From Chloroflexota bacterium (GTDB lineage Bacteria; Chloroflexota; Chloroflexia; Thermomicrobiales; UBA6265): DNA of 49,450 bases. The position numbers and the translations under genes were made by a program. The DNA lies in contig JAFAEX010000280.1 of the NCBI GenBank assembly GCA_023423795.1, positions 1 through 49,450 of the forward strand. The letters run 5' to 3'. The notes below the pieces were generated by a model. That model was given only the letters and a program-made list of their open reading frames with translations, had not been told where the DNA came from and ran no database searches. Numbering within the stretch: position 1 is the first letter of the stretch; every line of letters starts with the position of its first letter. Shown piece after piece: positions 42,048-49,450 of this stretch.

Positions 42048-43556
42048 TCAGTGCCCGGAGGACGCGGCCGGGGCGGCGACCGGGACGGAGCGTGCCGCCG
42101 TCTGGACGGCGATGCCGCCGATGGCGATGAACGCCGCGATGGCCACCGCGATCGGCTCGACCCCGAAGGCGTCGGCCGCGACGCCGGCGAGCAGGGTTGG
42201 GACAAGGGCGCCGACGCCGGTCAACAGCGTGACCGTCGCGACCGTCTGACCGCGGCGGGCCGGGTGGGTGTTGGCGAGCAGCAACGAACGCGCGGTCACG
42301 CCGACGACGGCCGAGCAGAAGCCGGCCGGGATCGAGACGAGCATCGTCAGCAGCACGGGACCGGGGATGCGGAGCAGGTCGGCGGCGCGGTCCAGCGGCA
42401 AGCCGAGGCCGTCGTTGACGAAGGCCCGGAGCGAATGGACGAAGCCGAGCAGTCCGACGCAGAGGGCGAAGCCGAGCATCGCCGCAAGCGCCAGCCGCTG
42501 CTCGCCGATGGCCCTCCCGAGTGCCGGGGCCAGTCGTAACCCGAGCACCAGTCCGAGCGCGGCCGGGGCGAAGACGAAGACCGTGTTCTCGGCCGGGGTG
42601 TCGAGCACCCGCCGCAGGTAGAGCGGAACGATGACGACGAGGCTGCTCATGCCGATGCCCACCAGCACGTCGGCGGCAAGGGCGCGGGTGACGATCGTGT
42701 TGGCGCGGATGGCGTAGAGGCCTTCGCGGAGGGTGCGCATCAGCGAGCGTTGCGGCTGGCGGGACTCCGACAGATGCTCGTCGAGCGGCGGCAGGATCAG
42801 GCACAACCCGGCGGCGGCGAAGAAGAACGCGGCGCAGACGGCGAACAGCGCCGGCGGCCCGAAGGCCTTGAGCAGCAGCGGGGCCAGCGTCACGAGCCCG
42901 ATGACCTGCGCGATGGTCGCCGCGAAGTTGAACAGCGATTGCGCCTCGGTCAGGCGCCCGCGTGGGACGAGCCCGGAGAGCGCGGCGCTCTCGTTCGGCG
43001 AGTAGAACTGCTGCAGCATCCAGATCGCGATGGTCGCCGCGAAGACGCCCGGCAGCGACGGCGCGGCGACGGCCAGCACGGCGACGAAGAGGAACCGCAG
43101 CAGGTTGATGGCGACCAGCATGCCCCGCCGCGGGAACTGGTCGGTGGCGATGCCCGCCGGCAGGCCGAACACGACGCTGGGGATCAGCGCGCAGACAACG
43201 TAGAGCGAGTTGTAGGCGGCCTTGTCGGTTTGGTCGGCGACCAGCAGCAGGAAGGCGTAGATGAGGGCCCCATGCGCCGCCGAGGAGAGGACGCGCGCGA
43301 TCCAGAAGGCCCGGAACCGGTCGTCGGTCAGCAACGACTGGCGCGTGGGCGGCCGCTTCGCGTTCACCGCCGGGGCCGGCGTCGGGGCGATCGCGCTTGC
43401 GGGAGCGGCAGCGGGCGCCACGGCAACCGGCGCGGCGTCCACCGGCACGATCGCCACCGGCGGGGCGTGGACCGATACGCGCTGCACCACCCTCGGCTGG
43501 CGGGCGGGGGAGCGCTGGGCGACGGATGGCCGGGTTGGACGCTGCGGCGCGGTCAC
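42048..43556 (-). CDS. MFS transporter with long Pro/Ala-rich N-terminus, 502 aa
   Basis: Twelve-helix major facilitator of the DHA3/EntS-like kind. The membrane part starts at about residue 75 (FRAFWIARVLSSAAHGAL), has GLPAGIATDQFPRRGMLVA in the loop 2-3 place and FYSPNESAALSGLVP, typical of that group. The first ~70 residues are Pro, Ala, Val and Arg-rich without a motif. GTG 43556 has a weak site; a later start would still leave the fold whole. The substrate is unknown and drug or siderophore export is usual. Confidence 0.88.
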   Translation of the reverse strand: MTAPQRPTRPSVAQRSPARQPRVVQRVSVHAPPVAIVPVDAAPVAVAPAAAPASAIAPTPAPAVNAKRPPTRQSLLTDDRFRAFWIARVLSSAAHGALIYAFLLLVADQTDKAAYNSLYVVCALIPSVVFGLPAGIATDQFPRRGMLVAINLLRFLFVAVLAVAAPSLPGVFAATIAIWMLQQFYSPNESAALSGLVPRGRLTEAQSLFNFAATIAQVIGLVTLAPLLLKAFGPPALFAVCAAFFFAAAGLCLILPPLDEHLSESRQPQRSLMRTLREGLYAIRANTIVTRALAADVLVGIGMSSLVVIVPLYLRRVLDTPAENTVFVFAPAALGLVLGLRLAPALGRAIGEQRLALAAMLGFALCVGLLGFVHSLRAFVNDGLGLPLDRAADLLRIPGPVLLTMLVSIPAGFCSAVVGVTARSLLLANTHPARRGQTVATVTLLTGVGALVPTLLAGVAADAFGVEPIAVAIAAFIAIGGIAVQTAARSVPVAAPAASSGH

Positions 43557-43704
43557 GACCAGCGGGCCTCGGGGAAACGCGGGCGGATCGACGATGGCAG
43601 GGTTTCCTCGGCAAAGGGTACCCGAACCGGCGAGTACTCGTGCGGGAACCGTGCCAGCACGGTCTGCCCGGCCTTCGTCCGACCGTACGTCGCGGAGCGT
43701 TGTG

Positions 43705-44202
43705 CTAGATGCTCGGCAGCGGCAGGGCAGCCCGGATCTCGTCGAAGCCCGGCAGGACGTCGAGCAGCGCGATCAGCAGCAGCAGGTCGCCAACCAGCAG
43801 GACGGCCATCAGTGCCGCCGGTCCCACCGGACCGACCTGCCCCATGAACCGCCCGAGCCCGAGGAAATTGGATCCCACGAGCACGAAGACCAGCCATGCC
43901 AACCCGACGAAGAACCCGCCGAGCAGCATCACCCTGCTGTCCGGCAGGTCGCGCCAGACGACGATGGCGAGGTTCAGGACGGCAAGCAGCAACCCCGGCA
44001 GCAGCAGCAGGGCGACCCACGACCACGCGCCCATGACGGCGCGCGCGCCGGGGGTCATGCGCGCCGCCCGCCGCTGGTGCGGCCACGCGCCATCGACCGC
44101 CTGTTCCACCGCCTGGATCGTGTAGACCAGCGCCACGCACAGCCCGACCAGCAGCCAGAACCGGGCATCCTGGCCCCGCACGATGTCGAGTACGCGATCC
44201 AC
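43705..44202 (-). CDS. Membrane protein of unknown function, 165 aa
   Basis: Four hydrophobic segments: ARFWLLVGLCVALVYTIQAV, WSWVALLLLPGLLLAVLN, VMLLGGFFVGLAWLVFVLVG and ALMAVLLVGDLLLLIALLDV. A basic loop (PHQRRAARMTPGARA) follows the first. The GTG start has GGGGGACCAG upstream. It lies 148 nt upstream of the MFS gene on the same strand. No family or residue pattern is recognised. Confidence 0.75.
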   Translation of the reverse strand: MDRVLDIVRGQDARFWLLVGLCVALVYTIQAVEQAVDGAWPHQRRAARMTPGARAVMGAWSWVALLLLPGLLLAVLNLAIVVWRDLPDSRVMLLGGFFVGLAWLVFVLVGSNFLGLGRFMGQVGPVGPAALMAVLLVGDLLLLIALLDVLPGFDEIRAALPLPSI

Positions 44203-44551
44203 CTGGTCCCCCGCCGTATGCCGACGCCGAATCGCGGCGAGCGTAGCACACGACGGCGATGCCCCGGCCGCTCCGGCCTATCGATCTGCCTCGCTGTTTG
44301 ACGCGGAGCACCGGACTACGCCAACGATCCCCTCCGGGATTGCGGGCGGACGTCGGGGCAGCGCTCAGCGTGCCCAACTCCGGAGGGATGTTGTTGACGC
44401 TGCCATCAGCCCCAGGCGGGCGACGATGCCCGTGCGGTTCGGGCAACGCCGTCGTCCCCTGCGTATCCGGCGTCGCCGGTCCGCGGCACCTCGCGTGCGC
44501 TTTGGTACGCTCGATACGACGACGCGCCCGCCTACGTTTCGAGGTGGACCG
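44203..44551. other. Divergent gap of 349 nt, no gene seen
   Basis: Between the 165-residue membrane protein and the esterase genes. A plus-strand frame of 124 codons crosses it but has mixed codon use, no Shine-Dalgarno and runs into the esterase start in another frame. TACGCT at 44506-44511 could be a -10 box; I see no matching -35. No palindrome is found. Confidence 0.5.
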
Positions 44552-45373
44552 ATGGCCGACGATCGGCAACCGTACGCCGACCCCTTGCACCATGGGTGGA
44601 CGATTCCGGCCGGAACCACCCACGCCCTGTTGATCCCCGGGTTCCTCGGGACGCCGAAGGAGATGCGCCCGCTGGCGGAGGCGCTGGCCGACGCCGGGGT
44701 GACCGCCCGGTCGGTGTTGCTGCCCGGGTTCGGGCCGGATTCGGGGCGGCTCGGCGAGGTCCGGGCCGAAGAGTGGTTGCGGACCGCCCTCGCCGCCTGG
44801 CGTGAGGTCGTTGCCGGCGCCGAGCGGACCGTGCTGATTGGGTTCTCGATGGGCGGCGCGGTGGCTACGGCGGTTGCCGCGCGGGAACCGCGGCCGGATG
44901 CGCTGGTGCTGCTCGCGCCGCACTGGCGGTTCGCCGACCGGCGTGCCGTGGCATTGCCGATCGCCAAGCGGGTGATGCGGTCGTTCCCGATCTTCGCCGA
45001 CGCCGACTTTTCCAACCCGATCACCCGCGCCACGTTCGCGGAGATGGCCCCGGGCGCCGACCTCGATGATCCGGCGGTGCAGGCCCGGTTGCGCCGGGAA
45101 GCGACGGTGCCCACGTCGGTGCTGGACGAACTGCGCCGGATCGGCACGCTCGCCGGCGGCTCGGCCCGCCGCGTGACGTCCCGGACGGCGATCCTGCAAG
45201 GGACGGACGACGTGACCACGCTGCCGCACTATTCCCGGCTGCTCGGGCTGCGCCTCGGCGGCCCTTTGGCGCTGGAGGAATTCCCGGGCGGCCACATGCT
45301 CGTCAACCCGGACCTCCCAACATGGGACCGCGTCCGCTCTGGCGTCGTCGCCCACGCCACCGGGGACGACTGA
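44552..45373 (+). CDS. Alpha/beta hydrolase (carboxylesterase/monoacylglycerol lipase type), 273 aa
   Basis: Serine hydrolase of the Est30/Lip group. The oxyanion part is LLIPGFLGTPKEMRPLAEAL, nucleophile IGFSMGGAV, acid in LQGTDDVTT and His in EFPGGHMLV. In related carboxylesterases the loop after the first strand (GFLGTP) is typical. No signal peptide is found. The ATG at 44552 has GAGGTGG upstream. The enzyme probably acts on small or medium acyl esters; the true substrate is unknown. Confidence 0.88.
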   Translation: MADDRQPYADPLHHGWTIPAGTTHALLIPGFLGTPKEMRPLAEALADAGVTARSVLLPGFGPDSGRLGEVRAEEWLRTALAAWREVVAGAERTVLIGFSMGGAVATAVAAREPRPDALVLLAPHWRFADRRAVALPIAKRVMRSFPIFADADFSNPITRATFAEMAPGADLDDPAVQARLRREATVPTSVLDELRRIGTLAGGSARRVTSRTAILQGTDDVTTLPHYSRLLGLRLGGPLALEEFPGGHMLVNPDLPTWDRVRSGVVAHATGDD

Positions 45374-45528
45374 GTGCCGCGTGCCGGGCGCCGAGTTCGC
45401 GGGCCCGGCTCGTTCTCCTCGACTTCTCGACTTCTCGACTCCTGGACCCGTCACCCCGGCACGCCTCGTGCCGTAGCGGGTGCGTGGAAGCCGGACGACT
45501 CCGGCTCCCGACCGGCAAGGAGGCAGCC

Positions 45529-45978
45529 GTGGAACAGAGCGACACCGACCGCGGGCAGGACGTGATCCAGGGGTTGCAACCCTCCGACCGTGGCCGCCGG
45601 GTGGCCGGACCGGCCGCCGACAATGGGCCGTCCGCCGGCCAGTTGGCGCAGGAGCGGGCGACGATGCCGCCGCCGGGCCACGTCGGGGAAAGCACCTCGG
45701 CCGTTTCCGACAAGGCCGTCCACCGCGCCCTGCCCGAGTTGACCGACGACGAACTGCGTCGCCTTTCGGTGCTGGATGCCGACGCCGCGCTCGACCAGGG
45801 CGGCCTCTACCTCGACCTCGACGACCTCGCCGTCGGCCCGTTCACCGCGATGGGCGGGGAGACCGTCGGCGACCGGGGCCGCATCATCAGCAAGCGCGAG
45901 ACCGACTACGAACTGTGGAACCGCCTCACCGGCCGCGACAGCGACGGGGATGGCATCCCGGACGGCGGTAGCGCGTAG
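45529..45978 (+). CDS. Conserved-looking small protein of unknown function, 149 aa
   Basis: GTG start with AAGGAGG 6 nt upstream, an ideal site. The first half is polar and likely disordered (SDTDRGQDVIQGLQPSDRG). Then comes a compact part: LPELTDDELRRLSVLD, DQGGLYLDLDDLAVGPF and SKRETDYELWNRLTG. The last residues, GRDSDGDGIPDGG, match a calcium-binding type-3-repeat loop. No membrane segment is seen. I do not recognise the family. Confidence 0.75.
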   Translation: MEQSDTDRGQDVIQGLQPSDRGRRVAGPAADNGPSAGQLAQERATMPPPGHVGESTSAVSDKAVHRALPELTDDELRRLSVLDADAALDQGGLYLDLDDLAVGPFTAMGGETVGDRGRIISKRETDYELWNRLTGRDSDGDGIPDGGSA

Positions 45979-45997
45979 CGCGTTCCGGGGCCCGTCG

Positions 45998-46076
45998 CCG
46001 TCATCCCGCGCCTGTCGAGGGATCTCGCTCCCAAACGATGGATCGACGAGATCCCTCGACAGGCGCGGGATGACGG
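45998..46076. repeat. Long intergenic palindrome, copy F (perfect)
   Basis: Arms 45998-46027 and 46047-46076 are perfect 30-bp complements around 19 nt. The matched change is CCCGCGCC with GGCGCGGG (A to C against T to G). It lies 19 nt after the 149-residue protein's stop in a co-directional gap. Confidence 0.93.
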
Positions 46077-46228
46077 GTGTTCGCCCGCCCGCGAGCGGGT
46101 TCAGGAGTCGTCGCCGGGTCGCATGGCAATGGCTGCGCTTCTGACGATCCGCCCTCGACCCGCGTTGTAGCATTGACGCGGCGACAGGCGGGAACGGGCC
46201 CTCCGTCGGCGGTGCGGAGGGGTCGCGA

Positions 46229-47524
46229 ATGGGCCAGCGGATCGGCGGCGTGCATTACGCGTGGGTGGTCTTCGCCGTCACCTTCGTGACGCTGCTCGGC
46301 GCGGCAGGTTTCCGGTCCACCCCCAGCATCCTGATGGTGCCGCTGGAGCAGGAGTTCGGCTGGAGCCGAGCCCTCGTCGGGTTCGCCGTTTCGGTCAACC
46401 TGCTCCTGTTCGGGTTCTCCGGCCCGTTCGCCGCCGCGCTGATGCTGCGCTTCGGCGTGCGCCGCGTCGTCGCGTTCGCGCTGGCGACCATCGCCACCGG
46501 CGCGCTGCTCACCACGCAGATGCAGGAGCCGTGGCAACTCATCCTGCTCTGGGGCGTGGTGGTCGGACTCGGCACCGGCTGCATGGCGACCGTGCTCGCC
46601 GCCACCGTGGCCAGCCGCTGGTTCGTGGAAAAGCGCGGGGTCGTGCTCGGGCTGCTGACCGCGGCCTCGGCGACCGGGCAACTCGTCTTCCTGCCGGCGC
46701 TGGCGTGGCTGGCCACCAACGAGGGATGGCGGATGGCCGCCGTCCTCACCGCGTCCGGCGCGCTGCTCGGCATCATCCCCGTCCTGCTGTTCATGCGTGA
46801 CTGGCCCGCCGACGTCGGCGAGCGGCCCTACGGCGCGAGCGCGGACGATCCGCCGCAGGCGCGCCCGACCGGCAATCCGATCGTCAATGCGGTCGCCGGG
46901 TTCCGCCGCGCGTCGTCCAGCCGGAGTTTCTGGCGGCTCTCGGGCACGTTCTTCATCTGCGGCCTATCGACCAACGGGCTGATCGGCACGCACCTCATCC
47001 CGGCCGCGATGGACCACGGCATCGCCGAGGTCGCGGCGGCGGGCCTGCTGGCGACGGTGGGCATCTTCGACGTGATCGGCACCACTGTCTCAGGCTGGCT
47101 GACGGATCGCTGGGACAGCCGCAAACTGCTGTTCGTGTATTACGGCTTGCGCGGGTTGTCGCTGATGCTGCTGCCGCTCGCCTTCGGCGCGTCCCAGTTC
47201 GGCTTGATCCTGTTCATCGTCTTCTACGGGCTCGACTGGGTCGCCACCGTGCCGCCGACGGTCTCGCTCTCCGCCGACATCTTCGGGCGCGAGCAGGGGC
47301 CGATCGTCTACGGATGGGTCTTCGCCGCCCACCAGGTCGGCGCCGCGGTGGCCGCCACCGGGGCCGGCGTGATCCGCGGCGTCACCGGCGATTACCTGCT
47401 GGCGTTCCTGTCGGCCGGGCTGCTCTGCCTCGTCGCCGCCGCGATGTCGCTCGCCATCGGGCGGACCGGCGAACGGCCCGCGCCGGCGCTGCCGCTCCAG
47501 CCCGGCGCGCCACTGGTTCGCTGA
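46229..47524 (+). CDS. MFS transporter, 431 aa
   Basis: Twelve-helix major facilitator resembling the monocarboxylate/oxalate-formate group. HYAWVVFAVTFVTLLGAAGF opens helix 1, GWSRALVGFAVSVNLLLFG and the paired GWLTDRWDSRKLLFVYYGLRG support the fold, and the cytoplasmic middle loop is DWPADVGERPYG. Like its relatives it may move organic acids; this is inference. ATG 46229 has GGAGGGG at good spacing. The thiamine enzyme gene lies downstream under its own promoter and could share a substrate. Confidence 0.9.
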   Translation: MGQRIGGVHYAWVVFAVTFVTLLGAAGFRSTPSILMVPLEQEFGWSRALVGFAVSVNLLLFGFSGPFAAALMLRFGVRRVVAFALATIATGALLTTQMQEPWQLILLWGVVVGLGTGCMATVLAATVASRWFVEKRGVVLGLLTAASATGQLVFLPALAWLATNEGWRMAAVLTASGALLGIIPVLLFMRDWPADVGERPYGASADDPPQARPTGNPIVNAVAGFRRASSSRSFWRLSGTFFICGLSTNGLIGTHLIPAAMDHGIAEVAAAGLLATVGIFDVIGTTVSGWLTDRWDSRKLLFVYYGLRGLSLMLLPLAFGASQFGLILFIVFYGLDWVATVPPTVSLSADIFGREQGPIVYGWVFAAHQVGAAVAATGAGVIRGVTGDYLLAFLSAGLLCLVAAAMSLAIGRTGERPAPALPLQPGAPLVR

Positions 47525-47562
47525 ACGCCTGCCCGAACGGCTGGGAACGGTTACAGAACCAG

Positions 47563-47591
47563 TTGACGCCGCGCGCCGCTGCCCATAGCCT
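47563..47591 (+). promoter_or_regulatory. Promoter of the thiamine-diphosphate enzyme gene
   Basis: TTGACG at 47563-47568, a 17-nt spacer and TAGCCT at 47586-47591. The leader is about 90 nt and ends in a GGGAG Shine-Dalgarno. It lies 38 nt after the MFS stop, so the enzyme is at least partly independent of that gene. Confidence 0.6.
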
Positions 47592-47689
47592 GCCGGTCAC
47601 GTGGGGACGGATCGGGCGCGCGGGGGTCGGCCGAGGTGACGGCGCCTCGCCGCTGCGCGCCTCCGATCCCGGCAGCGGGAGCGTTATCG

Positions 47690-49411
47690 ATGCCGCGAAT
47701 GACGGGCTGGGAAGCGGTCGTGACCGGGTTGCGCGCCGAGGGCGTGCCCTACGTCTTCGGGTTGCCGGGCGATCCCGGGCACCTCTACGACGCGGTCTAC
47801 GAGGCCGAACCCGACGGTGGACCGCGGGCGGTCGGCGTCCGCTACGAGACGTCGGGCGCGTTCCTGGCGATGGCCTACGCGCGCGTGTCCGGCCAACTCG
47901 CCGTCTGCTTCGGCTGCCCGGGGCCGGGCATCGCCAACCTCGTCCCCGGCATCCTCGAAGCGTACTCGGGCTGCACCCCGATGCTCGTGCTCGGCGTCCG
48001 CGCCTCGCGCGAGACCTACGGCATGGGCGCGTTCCAGGAGACCGACCACGTCGGGATGCTGAAGCCGATCACCAAGTGGGCGACCACGGTCGAGATTGCC
48101 GAGCGCATCCCGTGGACGATCCGCCGCGCGGTGCAGCTTGCCACGTCGGGCCAGCCGGGACCGGTGTACGTCGAGTTGCCGGCCGACGTCGGACTGGGCG
48201 AGTGGGAGATCCCGGCCTACGTGCGCTCCGTGCCCGCGCCGCGCCCCGCCCCGGACCCGGCGGCAATCGCCGAGGCCGCCGCGCTGATCGCCGCCGCCGA
48301 GCGTCCGCTGCTGGTCACCGGCGGCGGCGCGATTCTCTCCGGCGCTGGACCGGCCGTGGCCGAGTTGTCCGAGCGCTTCGGCATCCCCGTGCAGACGACG
48401 CCCGCCGGCCGCGGCACGGTGCCGGAAACGCACCCGCTGTTCACCGGGCTGGTCGGGCTGTACCGCACGACGTTCCCGAAGGACCTCTACGAATCGGCCG
48501 ACCTGATCCTGACGGTCGGCTCGCGCATGGAAGAGTTCCAGGGCGGGTTCCTGCCGAAGGCGGACGACGCGAAGATCGTCCAGATCGACATCGAATCGTT
48601 CGAACTTGGCCGCAACTGGCGGCCCGACGTGGCGATCCAGGCCGACGCGACCCTCGCGGTCGAGGCCCTGACGGCGGCCCTCACCGAGCGGGGCGCGGAG
48701 CCGAAGCCGCTCTGGGTGGACCATGTGACGAGCGGCCGCGAGCGCGCTATCTCGCGCGCGCGCGAGGACGCCGAGGCTGCAATCGCCGCCGGCACGTGGC
48801 CGATGCAGGGCAAGTCGATCGTCTCCACGATCAACAAGGTTTTTGGCGACAACACCATCATCGTCAAAGAGAACGGCGGACAGGACCTCTGGGTCTACTA
48901 CTGGCCGTACTACCAGGTGCTGGACGCCGGCTGCTGCGTGCCTCCGGCGGAGCAGACGGCGATGGGCTACGGCATCATCGGCGCGATGGCCGCCAAGCTC
49001 GCCGCGCCGGAGCGGCACGTCGTCTGCACGACCGGCGACGGCGCGTTCCAGATGTCGATCCACGAACTGGGCACGGCGGCGCAGGAAAAACTGCCGGTGA
49101 CCTGGGTGGTGATGAACGACGGCGCGTTCGGCTGGGTGCAGTGGATTCAGCGGCGGGGCCACGACGGCCGCATCGTCGCCACGACCTTCGAGCCACAGAC
49201 CGACCTGCTGGCGGTCGCCAAGGCGAGCGGCTGCGACGGCGAGCGGGTCGAATCCCCCGAAGGACTCGCCCCGGCGCTGGAGCGCGCCAAGGCCGCCAAC
49301 GCCGCCGGGGTTCCGTACGTGGTCGAGGTCGCCGTCGATCAGGCGCACCACCACGCGGAGTTCGACCGATTCCACGGGTTCGAGCCGGCCGCGGATTCGG
49401 CGGTCGTCTGA
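47690..49411 (+). CDS. Thiamine-diphosphate-dependent enzyme (acetolactate synthase-like), 573 aa
   Basis: Three-domain ThDP enzyme. The PYR domain has YVFGLPGDPGHLYDA and the activating Glu in GVRYETSGAFLAMAYARVSG, with PGPGIANLVPGI. The middle domain has LLVTGGGAI. The PP domain has the Mg/ThDP motif GDGAFQMSIHELGTAA up to NDGAFGWV, where NDG stands for the usual NN-G. It keeps YELP as VYVELPADV. Known relatives include acetolactate synthase large subunit, sulfoacetaldehyde acetyltransferase and benzoylformate-type lyases. No small ALS subunit or cofactor-FAD motif certainty exists, so I leave the substrate open. ATG 47690 follows GGGAG by 8 nt. Confidence 0.92.
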   Translation: MPRMTGWEAVVTGLRAEGVPYVFGLPGDPGHLYDAVYEAEPDGGPRAVGVRYETSGAFLAMAYARVSGQLAVCFGCPGPGIANLVPGILEAYSGCTPMLVLGVRASRETYGMGAFQETDHVGMLKPITKWATTVEIAERIPWTIRRAVQLATSGQPGPVYVELPADVGLGEWEIPAYVRSVPAPRPAPDPAAIAEAAALIAAAERPLLVTGGGAILSGAGPAVAELSERFGIPVQTTPAGRGTVPETHPLFTGLVGLYRTTFPKDLYESADLILTVGSRMEEFQGGFLPKADDAKIVQIDIESFELGRNWRPDVAIQADATLAVEALTAALTERGAEPKPLWVDHVTSGRERAISRAREDAEAAIAAGTWPMQGKSIVSTINKVFGDNTIIVKENGGQDLWVYYWPYYQVLDAGCCVPPAEQTAMGYGIIGAMAAKLAAPERHVVCTTGDGAFQMSIHELGTAAQEKLPVTWVVMNDGAFGWVQWIQRRGHDGRIVATTFEPQTDLLAVAKASGCDGERVESPEGLAPALERAKAANAAGVPYVVEVAVDQAHHHAEFDRFHGFEPAADSAVV

Positions 49412-49450
49412 GACGAGGCGACAGGCGACAGGCGAGATAAAGCGCGACGG

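Noticed and set aside
41338..43614. 758-codon minus-strand frame over tyrS and the MFS gene
   Set aside because: It overlaps two genes with clear motifs and consists of Arg/Ala-rich shadow sequence.
44259..44633. 124-codon plus-strand frame upstream of the esterase gene
   Set aside because: No Shine-Dalgarno, mixed codon use, and it overlaps the esterase start in another frame.
46168..46173. TAGCAT as -10 box of the MFS gene at 46229
   Set aside because: No -35 element lies at 16-18 nt upstream, so I did not list a promoter.

Overview
The window is about 49.5 kb of very GC-rich bacterial chromosome. It is densely packed, with GC-biased third codon positions, many GTG starts and good Shine-Dalgarno sites. 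The gene content suggests a non-phototrophic, high-GC Chloroflexota such as a Thermomicrobia relative: a CsoR-controlled copper cluster, a deazaflavin-type reductase, a hydroxyacid-oxoacid transhydrogenase, DUF433/DUF5615 pairs and repeated intergenic palindromes. This placement is inference from gene content and style; no rRNA or tRNA gene is present to fix it.

Layout. 1-5029 (minus strand): a cut-off membrane-anchored Ala-rich protein, a fused double malic enzyme, an alpha/beta hydrolase, a DUF433/DUF5615 toxin-antitoxin pair and csoR. 5088-12358 (plus): a copper-resistance cluster behind a consensus promoter with two CsoR-type operators, comprising CopA with an added C-terminal cupredoxin-like domain, CopZ, a second P1B ATPase with a CPD motif and a His/Met-rich head, a small secreted protein and a DUF305 protein. 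12455-15826 (minus): recX, an MBL-fold hydrolase and pyrG. 16115-17823 (plus): purK-purE, apparently from a leaderless promoter.

18162-23831 is the most unusual region. It holds a Ser/Thr kinase translationally coupled to an ABC exporter, then a terminator, then two tandem 48-50 residue proteins with a conserved 20-residue head and an Arg-rich tail. Above these lie 11-bp-spaced direct repeats of the kind bound by OmpR/PhoB regulators, then a head-to-head response regulator and sensor kinase. I propose that these form one envelope-signalling or peptide system; this is not demonstrated.

23921-30300: a PyrE-like phosphoribosyltransferase, a polyprenyl synthase, a membrane zinc metallopeptidase, a three-part secreted protein, an HNH nuclease and a MerA/Lpd-like reductase that has no stop codon where its fold ends. 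30509-38992: an acyl-CoA synthetase, an EamA transporter, RidA, an aminotransferase coupled to an Lrp regulator, a secreted sulfatase and a hydroxyacid-oxoacid transhydrogenase. 39143-49411: a deazaflavin-type reductase, a phosphoribosyltransferase, TyrRS, two MFS transporters, an esterase, small proteins of unknown function and a thiamine-diphosphate enzyme.

Five intergenic gaps carry the same long palindrome, and a sixth carries half of it. The arms of the five have changed in matched pairs. Other gaps hold palindromes built from short tandem units.
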